Shown here: in pieces, positions 12,003 to 21,178 of the stretch
How positions within the stretch are numbered: position 1 is the stretch's first letter
How the letters are laid out: each line of letters begins with the position of its first letter
Origin: Methanobacterium sp. PtaB.Bin024
Lineage (GTDB): Archaea > Methanobacteriota > Methanobacteria > Methanobacteriales > Methanobacteriaceae
Direction: 5' to 3'
NCBI GenBank assembly: GCA_002067065.1
Contig: MVPY01000088.1
Location: 1-43,846, forward strand
Length of the DNA stretch: 43,846 nt
Translations under genes and position numbers: made by a program
Notes under the pieces: generated by a model
Database searches by the model: none
Told to the model about the DNA's origin: nothing
Seen by the model: only the letters and a program-made list of their open reading frames with translations

Positions 12003-12935
12003 ATGGAAATACTGACTCCCAATGATTTAAAAGACAAATTCCGGGATCCATGGATTGCACCCTACCAGAAAGTCCTCACCATGGTGGATGGGGATATGGT
12101 GGAGATCGTGGAGTACCATCCCTGCATCTCAGGATCCCAATGGATGATCTACCAGTACCAGCACAGCAGCGACATAGTCCTAAAGGCCAGGAGGGATGGA
12201 AACCGACACACATTCCTTGTAAAAACGGGTAGATCTAATCTAAGTCTTAAACCCAGCCTGCACGCTGCAGGAATCGAAGAAGTCTCTGTTGTGGGGGATG
12301 AAGTTAGAGTGGTCCATGCTGGTCTGGCAGGTGCGGGTGTGGGAGCTGCCATGTGTAGGGGTATGGCCGAAGGAGTTAAAAGAGTTGAACTTCAGGATGT
12401 AGGGGGAGGATCCAAGGTGGGAAGGGCCACTGTGGTGACACCACGCCTCAAAAAAGTAGTCATTGGTATTGATGACACTGACACCAAGGATGAAGGCGCT
12501 ACCTGGACACTAGCACACAATGTAGGTGTAGAACTCGCTAAACATGGATATGAATATCTAGATCATGTCACAGTACAATTATACCCTCATAACCCAAACA
12601 AAACCCAGAACTGCGTGGGTATAGCACTGGTATTTGCGGTTAAACCAGGGCAGAAAGATGATCTGGTCCGTGAGGTAGTAAAACTCCTCAAAAAAGGTAC
12701 ACTTTCTGATAAAACTGCCATTGCAGTTCTTGAAGGGATTGAAATCCCAAAAAAACTTAGATATTATGGTGAAGCTGCTAAAAAGTCCATGATAACTCTT
12801 GAAACAGCTGAAAAAGTTGCTAATGAAGTTGGAGTGGAATTAATCGAGGTTACTGGTTCTCAAGGAAAAATAGGTGCTTTAGCTGCACTTGGCATGTATA
12901 ATGATGTTGAAGAGGCAGTTAAAGTTTACTATTGA
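12003..12935 (+). CDS. Methanogenesis marker protein 11
   Basis: The 310 residues match the methanogen-restricted family named methanogenesis marker protein 11, whose biochemical role is not established. Visible features: an N-terminal domain (1-145) with VEYHPCISGSQWMIYQY, a Gly-rich central stretch (AGLAGAGVGAAMCRGMAEG and VGGGSKVG), and a C-terminal domain opening with VVIGIDDTDTKDEGATW. The GIDDTD signature is shared with the TiaS/agmatine-tRNA ligase family of kinase-like domains, suggesting a nucleotide-binding fold. ATG 12003 has no strong ribosome site nearby (GGAGATATATAAC is partial). It is transcribed toward the glycosyltransferase gene, and T-rich DNA fills the gap. Confidence 0.88.
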   Translation: MEILTPNDLKDKFRDPWIAPYQKVLTMVDGDMVEIVEYHPCISGSQWMIYQYQHSSDIVLKARRDGNRHTFLVKTGRSNLSLKPSLHAAGIEEVSVVGDEVRVVHAGLAGAGVGAAMCRGMAEGVKRVELQDVGGGSKVGRATVVTPRLKKVVIGIDDTDTKDEGATWTLAHNVGVELAKHGYEYLDHVTVQLYPHNPNKTQNCVGIALVFAVKPGQKDDLVREVVKLLKKGTLSDKTAIAVLEGIEIPKKLRYYGEAAKKSMITLETAEKVANEVGVELIEVTGSQGKIGALAALGMYNDVEEAVKVYY

Positions 12936-12965
12936 TTCTAATTTTTTACTATTTTAATTTTTAAT
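12936..12965 (+). terminator. T-rich terminator after marker protein 11
   Basis: Immediately after the stop comes attctaattttttactattttaatttttaat, with three T tracts between two convergent genes. It could serve either strand poorly, but suits the plus strand. Confidence 0.35.
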
Positions 12966-13035
12966 GCCCTGATTCTTTAGAAGATGTGGCAACTCCAGTG
13001 AATAATTTCTAATTTTATTCAACGGTTTGGAAAAA

Positions 13036-14757
13036 TTAGAGGTTGAAATAGAATAAAATTCCCTCATCTGAAGTAGGGAACTCATTACTGGACTTAACAT
13101 CTCCAGCGACTTCAATTTTAATCACATCGTCCCCTGCAGTGACTAGGAAAGTGTTCTGATTGCTATCTTTATTAACAGTGATTATTTTGTACAGATAACC
13201 ATCCACATATATTCGATATTTACCATCTTTCAAAATACCTGTTGTGCTGCCGATTTTTTTATTATTAAGATATAAATTGATGATTTTGGCATCGTTGGCT
13301 GTGTTTTTTATTATTGTCCCTTCGGTAACGGTTACATTGGATGTGCTTAGGGAAATATTCTTCTCGGCGTACGTATTTTTAAATATATTACGCAGTTCAC
13401 TGTCGCTGATAACATCACGCACATTTAAACCCAAGTAGTTTCTGGCATCATAGGGTATCCTCATTATACTATCTTCACCATCAATAGGCGGACGAAGGGC
13501 ATAACTCTCATCATCTATTATTATATTATCCCCATAATTCAATTCAAGCGTTTTCATAGCATCTTCTGGCATTCTGATAATTGAACTCTCATTTTCAATG
13601 GCACTGTCCACGGTGTAGGGCCCTCTGATGTCGATGGTCTGGTTTTCTACGGGCTGCTTCCAAAATATCACATTCCTGGCTGCAGGTTCAATGGAAATCT
13701 TCCCTTCATCCACATGAACCGAGCCCAACATGGTAAAGAGAACTGCGAACATGATCAACGCAGAAACTATCAGGGGGGAATGCATATATAAGAAGGATCT
13801 AAGGTTACGGGACTTAGAATCTGGCCTTAAGATGGTTTTGATGGATGCTCGGAGTATTTTAACTATATAGTAGGCAGCCATTATGATGCCGATTATGATT
13901 ATGGCGAATCCCAGATACAGGGCCAAGTATGAAGGTCGTATTCTGATGAAGAAGAGAAAGAAAAACCCTAATGTGGTTAATGAAAGGCCTAGAACTCCCA
14001 TTCTTATGGATCTTCCCAAGGAGTCGATCATGGTGATTCTACCATAGATGTTGGCCCGGTCCACAATGGTCCGCACCACTTCGGTAGCCACAATGTTTAG
14101 TTCATAGAGTGAGGACATGGTATGGCTTATATTTCCAATATCCACCTCCTTTACTCGTGCTCCCATAACATCTGCGTCCAGTACTATTCCCACGTCCACT
14201 CCGTAGTCGTCTTCCAGTTCGATGTTTTTCAGGAAGGATCTTTTTGCGGCAAATTGACCACTGAGGGGCTGTTCAAACTTGATTTCTGGGAAAAAGAAGT
14301 TTAACAAAGGTTTAGCTGTGAGTTCTGTTACTCTTCCAGCTTCTCTTTTGAATTTAGTCTTGACAACGTCGGATTCTCCATTTAAAATGGGTTTGATCAT
14401 TTCATCCACTTGTTTAGGGACTAATTTATGGAGATCAGCATCTAAAAACAGTACGATTTCTCCTTTAGAGTTTTTAAACCCAGTTTTAATAGCAGCACCT
14501 TTGCCCCGATTTTTGGTGTGGTTTAACACAGTTGCTCCTGCTTCTAGAGCCTTCTGCTCTGTGCCGTCCACTGATCCATCGTTAACCACAATGATCTCAT
14601 CAATGTAGTTTAAGGATTTAACCACGCTTACAACGTTAGCAACGGTTTTTTCTTCATTGTAGGCGGGTATTATGACTGATACACTCATTGGTTTTTTTGA
14701 ATTCATCGTTCGCACTGAAGCGATGATAAGGACAAGTAGTAAAATAATCCAAGACAC
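13036..14757 (-). CDS. Membrane glycosyltransferase, GpgS-like (GT2/GT81) with large outside C-terminal domain
   Basis: The 573 residues start with one membrane segment (3-17) and a GT-A catalytic domain (24-240): VIIPAYNEEKTV, IIVVNDGSVDGT, and metal site DADLH (106-110). The segment GRVTELTAKPLLN and QPLSGQFAAKRSFL closely resembles glucosyl-3-phosphoglycerate synthases. Three further membrane helices follow (about 253-273, 277-300, 328-348). The last 225 residues should be outside the cell and hold possible N-glycosylation sites (NQT, NIS, NVT). Residues 391-450 contain two related units with R-M/I-P spacing to LGL/LEL-GD, like a double-psi beta-barrel. The likely role is glycosyl transfer to a lipid or small acceptor; the exact substrate is unknown. 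Confidence 0.8.
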   Translation of the reverse strand: MSWIILLLVLIIASVRTMNSKKPMSVSVIIPAYNEEKTVANVVSVVKSLNYIDEIIVVNDGSVDGTEQKALEAGATVLNHTKNRGKGAAIKTGFKNSKGEIVLFLDADLHKLVPKQVDEMIKPILNGESDVVKTKFKREAGRVTELTAKPLLNFFFPEIKFEQPLSGQFAAKRSFLKNIELEDDYGVDVGIVLDADVMGARVKEVDIGNISHTMSSLYELNIVATEVVRTIVDRANIYGRITMIDSLGRSIRMGVLGLSLTTLGFFFLFFIRIRPSYLALYLGFAIIIIGIIMAAYYIVKILRASIKTILRPDSKSRNLRSFLYMHSPLIVSALIMFAVLFTMLGSVHVDEGKISIEPAARNVIFWKQPVENQTIDIRGPYTVDSAIENESSIIRMPEDAMKTLELNYGDNIIIDDESYALRPPIDGEDSIMRIPYDARNYLGLNVRDVISDSELRNIFKNTYAEKNISLSTSNVTVTEGTIIKNTANDAKIINLYLNNKKIGSTTGILKDGKYRIYVDGYLYKIITVNKDSNQNTFLVTAGDDVIKIEVAGDVKSSNEFPTSDEGILFYFNL

Positions 14758-14955
14758 TTATATTACACCTCTAATTCTTACCTTACATGTTAACTATACT
14801 GACTTATATAAGGTTTTATGAGAGTTACTGATTTTTTTAAATGCACTATTTACAAAAGTATATTATCAGTTTTGGGCATAAGACTTTTTATGTATAACTG
14901 GTTTTCAGCCAGATGAAATTATGTTATAATGTTGTATTAAAAAGTGGAGTTTATC

Positions 14956-16020
14956 ATGGAACCTAAGGTTATGATCATACTGGGCAGTGCTTCTGATTTT
15001 AAAATTGCAGAAAAAGCCATTGAGATACTGGAAAAACTGGGCATATACTATGATTTGCGAGTGGCTTCAGCCCACCGAACCCATGAAAAAGTCAAAAAAA
15101 TAGTAACAACTGCAACCAAAAACGGAGTTGATGTTTTCATTGGTATAGCAGGACTATCAGCACACTTACCAGGTATCATAGCTGGAATCACCCATAAACC
15201 TGTGATTGGAGTGCCGGTGGAGGTTAAAGTGGCAGGGTTGGATGCACTTTTTGCATCAGTGCAGATGCCGTTAGGCGCCCCTGTAGCGACTGTAGGGATT
15301 GATAGGGGGGAAAACGCTGCAATACTGGCGGCTCAAATTATGGGGATCCAGAATAAGGACGTAAGAAAAATGTTATCGGTTTTCAGGCATGATTTTTATT
15401 CTAAAATTGCTGAAGACGAAGCAAACCTTTTCCCAATGTTAAAAGGGGAATATTACACCAGAATCAGCCAGGATTCCAATGAAGAAACAAAAGCCGGAGA
15501 AACTGAAAATGCAGGTTCTGAAGATAAAGCTCAAACCACAACTCATCCTGGAGAACTGGCAGATAATCCCCACCCACCACAGGTAGCGGTGATTTCAGGG
15601 AGTTACAGTGATATCAAAGTCGCTAAAAAGACAACCATGTTTTTAGATAAGCTAAACATTACCTATGACTCTACAGTGGTGTCACCAGTCAGATCTCCAG
15701 ATAAATTTGAGAGTTTCCTTAAAAGAAATAAGGATGCCAAAATATTCATTGCCATATCTGGACTGTCTGCCCATGTGACTGGAGCAGTAGTAGCCTACAC
15801 TGAAAAACCAGTCATTGGAGTACCATGTGCAATAAGGATGGAAGGAATGGATGCACTACTTTCCATGGTTAATATGCCTCCAGGGGTGCCAGTGGCAACT
15901 ATCGGTGTGGATTCAGGTGGAAACGCAGCCATACTCGCTGCTGAAATGTTAGGTATTGGTAATGAACTGATTAAGAATGATCTTTTACGGTTTAAGGGGA
16001 ATATTAACTGTAAACGATAA
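14956..16020 (+). CDS. purE: Phosphoribosylaminoimidazole carboxylase PurE, two tandem domains
   Basis: PurE moves the carboxylate in the conversion of aminoimidazole ribotide to its 4-carboxy form in purine synthesis. I choose ATG 14956 (354 residues), preceded by GTGGAGTTTATC, over a GTG at 14944. Domain 1 (about 1-155) has ILGSASDF and the catalytic SAHR. After a charged linker (about 170-210) comes domain 2 with ISGSYSDI, but SAHR is replaced by SPVR, so the catalytic His is missing. Both halves keep GLSAH and the P-G/A-V-PVAT and GxNAAILAA motifs. Tandem PurE is known in Methanobacteriales; the second half probably is structural or regulatory. Confidence 0.93.
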   Translation: MEPKVMIILGSASDFKIAEKAIEILEKLGIYYDLRVASAHRTHEKVKKIVTTATKNGVDVFIGIAGLSAHLPGIIAGITHKPVIGVPVEVKVAGLDALFASVQMPLGAPVATVGIDRGENAAILAAQIMGIQNKDVRKMLSVFRHDFYSKIAEDEANLFPMLKGEYYTRISQDSNEETKAGETENAGSEDKAQTTTHPGELADNPHPPQVAVISGSYSDIKVAKKTTMFLDKLNITYDSTVVSPVRSPDKFESFLKRNKDAKIFIAISGLSAHVTGAVVAYTEKPVIGVPCAIRMEGMDALLSMVNMPPGVPVATIGVDSGGNAAILAAEMLGIGNELIKNDLLRFKGNINCKR

Positions 16021-16277
16021 ATATCTTATTAATTAGACAAGTTTATAAAATGTGCATTCACGGTGTTTTCATAGACAGATTATTTTACCCTTATTTAAGG
16101 CATATTTGCCCTAAATATTATAAAACAAAAGAATATTTCTTTTAAATAATTATTTGCTTATATTACTTTACTTAAATCCTTTTTGAGAATATATAGTGTG
16201 TAAGAGGTTCTATACATTAAAAGTTTATACGTTAAATATATTCATAAAATGAGCCAAATAATGACATGTGAATTATA

Positions 16278-16406
16278 ATGGAAGAAAAAGATGAAAAGAA
16301 TCCCAGAACATGTTCTACAAAGAGTTTTTGTTGCCCGGTAAATATAATCTGGGTTTTGATAGTTACAGTACTCATATTGGCATTTATTTTAATTAATATC
16401 AAATGA
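16278..16406 (+). CDS. Small membrane protein with Cys-containing N-terminus (42 aa)
   Basis: ATG 16278 to TGA 16406. Residues 1-22 are charged and hold three Cys (at 12, 18 and 19), and residues 23-41 form one membrane helix rich in Ile, Leu and Val. The start has no clear ribosome site (gtgaattataATG is weak). It ends 15 nt before the UbiD gene and could lead that transcript. A short charged N-terminus plus a membrane helix is a plausible real protein, but I do not recognise it. Confidence 0.4.
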   Translation: MEEKDEKNPRTCSTKSFCCPVNIIWVLIVTVLILAFILINIK

Positions 16407-16421
16407 ATCGGTGGTGAATTT

Positions 16422-17705
16422 ATGCAGAATTTTTTAGAAATTCTTAAAAAAGATTTTAATGTTATTGAACTTGAAGATGAGGTTTCAACCAATCTTGAAG
16501 CCGCTGAATTTTTGAGAAAATACCCTAAAGACACTCTCATCATGGAAAATGTCAAAGAATCGGATATGAAGGTGGTGTCTGGAATCTGCAACACCCGTGA
16601 AAAGATCGCGAGGGCGTTAAACACGGATGTGGCCGGAATAACCCAGAAAATAATGGATGCAACCAACAATCCTCAGCCCATAGATGATTACATAGATGTG
16701 AAAGACTGTTTTGGTGTGTCTAAATCAGCTGATCTCACAGAACTGCCTGTACTGACATATTACAAACGTGATGGAGGTCCTTATATCACTTCAGGAGTGA
16801 TTATTGCCAAGGACCCGGAAACTGGAATTCGCAATGCATCCATTCACCGTATGCTTCTCCTGGGAAAAGACAGACTTACGGCTCGAATAGTCCCTCGTCA
16901 CCTTTACACCTACCATAAACGTGCTGAAGAACTGGATGAACCCCTGGAACTGGCCATTGCCATTGGAATGCACCCGGCCACCCTGCTGGCCACCACTACT
17001 TCTGTGCCCATTAATGTAGATGAACTGGAAGTGGCCAACCATTTCCACCAGGGTAAAATGAAACTCATAAATTGCGAAACAGTGGATCTGAAGGTACCTG
17101 AATGTGAAATACTCCTGGAAGGGCGTATGTTGCCTCATGAAAGGGCTGAAGAAGGCCCATTCGTGGACCTCACCGATACTTATGATGTGGTGCGGCAGGA
17201 ACCGGTAATTGAACTGGATAAGATGCATTATCGCCATGATTCCATGTACCATGCTATAATGCCGGCTGGTTTCGAGCACAAACTCTTGCAGGGCCTTCCC
17301 CAGGAACCTAGAATATTCAACGCAGTTCAAAACACAGTGCCCACAGTGAAAAACGTGGCCCTTACAGAAGGGGGTTGTTGTTGGTTGCACGCTGCAGTCT
17401 CAATCCAGAAACAGACTCAGGGTGATGGTAAAAACGTTATAATGGCTGCACTGGCTGCTCATCCCTCACTTAAACACTGTGTGGTGGTGGATGAAGATGT
17501 GGATATCTTCGATGCTGAGGATATTGAATACGCCATTGCCACTCGGGTGAAAGGTGATGAAGACCTTCTTATAGTTCCAGGAACCCGTGGATCATCCCTG
17601 GACCCATGTGCTAAGCCGGATGGAACAACCACCAAAGTGGGGGTGGATGCCACCAAACCATTGGATAAGTTGGAGAAGTTTGAAAGGGTTAGTTTCTCTG
17701 ATTAG
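16422..17705 (+). CDS. UbiD-family decarboxylase, probably anhydromevalonate phosphate decarboxylase
   Basis: UbiD enzymes use prenylated FMN. The 427 residues and the archaeal context fit the enzyme that decarboxylates trans-anhydromevalonate 5-phosphate to isopentenyl phosphate in the modified mevalonate pathway for archaeal lipids. Visible motifs: the prFMN-binding SIHRMLLLGKDRLTARIVPRH, GMHPATLLA, the catalytic-type HERAEEGPF, YHAIMPAGFEH and the C-terminal GTRGSSLDP. ATG 16422 follows CGGTGGTGAATTT. The prenyltransferase UbiX and the partner dehydratase are not in this window. The alternative is another UbiD decarboxylase, since substrate cannot be read from the sequence. Confidence 0.85.
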   Translation: MQNFLEILKKDFNVIELEDEVSTNLEAAEFLRKYPKDTLIMENVKESDMKVVSGICNTREKIARALNTDVAGITQKIMDATNNPQPIDDYIDVKDCFGVSKSADLTELPVLTYYKRDGGPYITSGVIIAKDPETGIRNASIHRMLLLGKDRLTARIVPRHLYTYHKRAEELDEPLELAIAIGMHPATLLATTTSVPINVDELEVANHFHQGKMKLINCETVDLKVPECEILLEGRMLPHERAEEGPFVDLTDTYDVVRQEPVIELDKMHYRHDSMYHAIMPAGFEHKLLQGLPQEPRIFNAVQNTVPTVKNVALTEGGCCWLHAAVSIQKQTQGDGKNVIMAALAAHPSLKHCVVVDEDVDIFDAEDIEYAIATRVKGDEDLLIVPGTRGSSLDPCAKPDGTTTKVGVDATKPLDKLEKFERVSFSD

Positions 17706-17744
17706 GGGTTTTGAGCATTTAACTTAAGTAAAACCCTTACTTTC

Positions 17745-17830
17745 TTTTAATTTTAAAATATTTAGAATATTTTTTTTAGAATTTGATTCTAGGATTTGTT
17801 TTTTAAGTTTAGAATTTCTTAAGTTCAGAA
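17745..17830. terminator. Bidirectional T/A-rich gap between convergent genes
   Basis: The region between UbiD and amrS holds ctttcttttaattttaaaatatttagaatatttttttagaa on the plus strand, followed by short A/T runs. It probably terminates the plus transcript. No hairpin of note is visible. Confidence 0.35.
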
Positions 17831-18820
17831 TTAAACCACAACATCGATCTTTGCCCCACAAGCAGGACATTTTTTATCTTTTTTCAGATTGTTGGCTCCG
17901 ATACTGAAACCATCTCTTCTTATGAGCAGTTCCCGGCATTCAGGGCAATATGTATTCTCACCATCGCTGCCGGGAACGTTCCCCACATACACATACTTAA
18001 TTCCAGTTTCCATGGCCATCTTCTGAGCTTTCTCCAGGGTGGCCACTGGAGTAGGGGGGACCTGTTTCATATGGTAATGGGGATAGAAGCGAGTGAAGTG
18101 TAAAGGGATCTCTACACCTACATCAGCTACGAACTCCACCAGTGCTTTGAGATCCTCTTCTGAATCATTGTATCCTGGTATCACCAGATTGGTAATTTCA
18201 ATATGGATGCCATTATCATGCATGGTCTGAATGTTTTCCAGCACAGGTTCCAACCGGGCCTGACACAGTTCCTGGTAGAACTTATCAGACATTCCCTTCA
18301 GATCCACATTGGCAGCATCCAGATAAGGGCTGATGAGATCCAGTGATTCTTCACTCATGTACCCATTGGTCACATAAACTGTCTTCAAATCATTCTTTTG
18401 GGCCAGTTTAGCAGAGTCATAGGTATATTCAAACCACATGGTGGGTTCATTATAGGTCCAGGAAATGGACTGGCATAGATTTTCCTGGGCCATTTCCATT
18501 GCCTTCTCTGGAGGGATGTCTCTGGTTCCTATTTCATCCAGATCTGCCTGTGATATGGTCCAATTCTGACAGTATGGGCAGCGGAAGTTACAGCCAACAC
18601 TTCCCAGACTTAACGAAAGGCTGCCTGGATAGAAATGGAAGAGAGGTTTTTTCTCAATGGGGTCCACAGCCACCGAGGATGCAGCAGCATAGTTAAGAGT
18701 GTATAATACTCCCTCTTCATTTCGTCGCATCATGCAAAAACCAGTCTTACCCTTGGAGATAATACAGCGACGATTACACACCTGACAGTTTAAAACCCCA
18801 TCCAACTTTTCATAAAGCAT
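17831..18820 (-). CDS. amrS: AmmeMemoRadiSam system radical SAM enzyme
   Basis: A radical SAM enzyme of the AmrS family, often found with MEMO and AMMECR1 proteins; the reaction is not established. I choose ATG 18820 (329 residues), preceded by AAGAAGGAAGCC; the frame is open to a TTG at 18835. An N-terminal Cys pair (CQVCNRRC) precedes the radical SAM motif CNFRCPYC and the GSVGCNF context. Binding residues follow in ISWTYNEPTMWFEY and VYVTNGYM. The C-terminus has a four-Cys zinc ribbon (CPECRELL then CPACGAKID). MEMO and AMMECR1 genes are not in this window, so the system's partners lie elsewhere. Confidence 0.92.
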   Translation of the reverse strand: MLYEKLDGVLNCQVCNRRCIISKGKTGFCMMRRNEEGVLYTLNYAAASSVAVDPIEKKPLFHFYPGSLSLSLGSVGCNFRCPYCQNWTISQADLDEIGTRDIPPEKAMEMAQENLCQSISWTYNEPTMWFEYTYDSAKLAQKNDLKTVYVTNGYMSEESLDLISPYLDAANVDLKGMSDKFYQELCQARLEPVLENIQTMHDNGIHIEITNLVIPGYNDSEEDLKALVEFVADVGVEIPLHFTRFYPHYHMKQVPPTPVATLEKAQKMAMETGIKYVYVGNVPGSDGENTYCPECRELLIRRDGFSIGANNLKKDKKCPACGAKIDVVV

Positions 18821-18949
18821 GGCTTCCTTCTTCAAAACAAAAACCCCCAGTTTTCCCTTCTAAGTCTCTTGAAATGGTGTATGATAAATTGAACATTCAA
18901 ATAAGCTTGAATTAGAAATTTACAATCAGGATTATTTTTTTGATTATGA

Positions 18950-20050
<1,101 letters not shown>

Positions 20051-20055
20051 TATCT

Positions 20056-20511
20056 TTAAAGAGCACCATCAATCCTTTCTTTTATTATATCCACAATTTT
20101 AGGGTCTGGACCTAAAGGTTCAGTGTAGATTATCTCCCCGTCGAAATCGATCTCTTCATCTTCATCATGTTTGTGACTGTGCCCATGTTCGTGGCCATGG
20201 CCATGTTCATGGGTGTCATCTCCATTGTTCAATCCTAGAATGCCTGGAATGTCTTTAGTGGTATGCACTCCATGTGCTAGGAATACTGGAGTTACTACAA
20301 TCTTTTCCACACCCTTTTGAGCTAATTTATTGAGGGATGTGGGGATGGATGGTTTACTCATCTCCATAAAACCTACTTCCACAGGATATTCTGATTTTTG
20401 ACTGTAGAGCCCTGCTAACTGGCTTATGACTTCTTTACTATAGGGTAGCCTGCTTCCGTGGCCCACTAACAGCACACCTATCTTACTGTTTGAGTTTGAA
20501 TTTGTAGCCAT
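20056..20511 (-). CDS. cfbA: Sirohydrochlorin cobalto/nickel chelatase (small CbiX, CfbA type) with His-rich loop
   Basis: Small homodimeric chelatase that inserts Co into sirohydrochlorin for B12 and, in methanogens, Ni for coenzyme F430. I choose ATG 20511 (151 residues), preceded by GAAGGAGTTATATC. The catalytic His sit in LLVGHGSRLPYSK and VFLAHGVHTTKDIPG. Between them and the C-terminus lies a His-rich insert (about HEHGHGHEHGHSHKH, then acidic), probably a metal store, as in other archaeal CbiX-S proteins. The start lies inside the end of the DUF35 gene (29-nt overlap), suggesting coupling; ThiL follows. Confidence 0.9.
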   Translation of the reverse strand: MATNSNSNSKIGVLLVGHGSRLPYSKEVISQLAGLYSQKSEYPVEVGFMEMSKPSIPTSLNKLAQKGVEKIVVTPVFLAHGVHTTKDIPGILGLNNGDDTHEHGHGHEHGHSHKHDEDEEIDFDGEIIYTEPLGPDPKIVDIIKERIDGAL

Positions 20512-20881
20512 ATGATATAACTCCTTCATCGCCTTCTGCTCTAATTTTTCTGAATACTAACTCCACATCTTGACCTATCTCAACATCATCGGTGTTACAG
20601 TCCACAATTTGGCTTGTAATTTTTGCTCCTTCTTCTAGTTCAATGATTGCAACAGCATAGGGGGATATGTTCTTAAATTCATCAGTTGGTGTGTGTATAA
20701 CTGAGTAACTGTGAATTTTACCATTACCACTGAACTTTATATCTTCTAATTTACCCTTTCTTCTGCATTTTGGGCAGATAACTCTCATGGGGAAAAACAC
20801 TTCACCGCATTGTAAACACTTCGATCCAATGAGATTATAACGTTGTGGAATATGACGCCAACCTCTTACAATATCTTTCAT
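20483..20881 (-). CDS. Zinc-ribbon OB-fold protein (DUF35, acyl-CoA associated)
   Basis: The 132 residues match the DUF35 family: an N-terminal rubredoxin-like zinc ribbon (CLQCGEVFFPMRVICPKC, about 23-40) followed by an OB fold (about 50-130, GNGKIHSYSVIHTPTDE). In characterised archaea a DUF35 protein bridges acetoacetyl-CoA thiolase and HMG-CoA synthase; here neither enzyme is next to it, so its partner is uncertain. It is the first gene of a run with cfbA and thiL on the minus strand. An ATG at 20881 with a modest site (AGCGAGGTATAAA) supports this start. Confidence 0.88.
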   Translation of the reverse strand: MKDIVRGWRHIPQRYNLIGSKCLQCGEVFFPMRVICPKCRRKGKLEDIKFSGNGKIHSYSVIHTPTDEFKNISPYAVAIIELEEGAKITSQIVDCNTDDVEIGQDVELVFRKIRAEGDEGVISYGYKFKLKQ

Positions 20882-21178
20882 TTTATACCTCGCTAAGCTT
20901 TGATTTAGTTATATGATTTAACAAAAAATTTAATCAGTATAGTTTTGGATTTTAGTTATAATAATCGTGTAATCCCTTTTATATAAATCCTGATGTTTTA
21001 ATGTTTTATGATGGTGTAGTGAATAAATAAAAATTTTTGACACACCTTGGCTGGAGTTATATTTGAGTGATTAATATATTTTTTTGTTTTTGGATTAACT
21101 ATATATTGTATTACATTTTTATTAATTAATATTAATTAATACTACTATTATAATAAATATTATTTAGTACTCGGGGCT
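20882..21178. promoter_or_regulatory. AT-rich divergent promoter region
   Basis: 297 bp between the divergent DUF35 and pilin-like genes. It contains many TATA-like strings, including tatataaatcc near 20980 on the plus strand and attaattaatattaattaat near 21118-21140. I see no gene, RNA or clear repeat beyond the simple TTAATAT-type repetition. Confidence 0.45.

Noticed and set aside
12050..12232. 60-residue plus frame inside marker protein 11
   Set aside because: Shadow of the real frame; Pro- and His-rich text with no ribosome site.
16052..16147. 31-codon plus-strand frame (MCIHGVF...) before the 42-residue frame
   Set aside because: No ribosome site; composition is not typical of a membrane or soluble protein, and it overlaps AT-rich intergenic DNA.
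16791..17390. Long minus-strand frame opposite the UbiD gene (199 residues)
   Set aside because: No ribosome site or recognisable domain; antisense to a clear UbiD coding region, Cys/His-rich as expected of a shadow frame.
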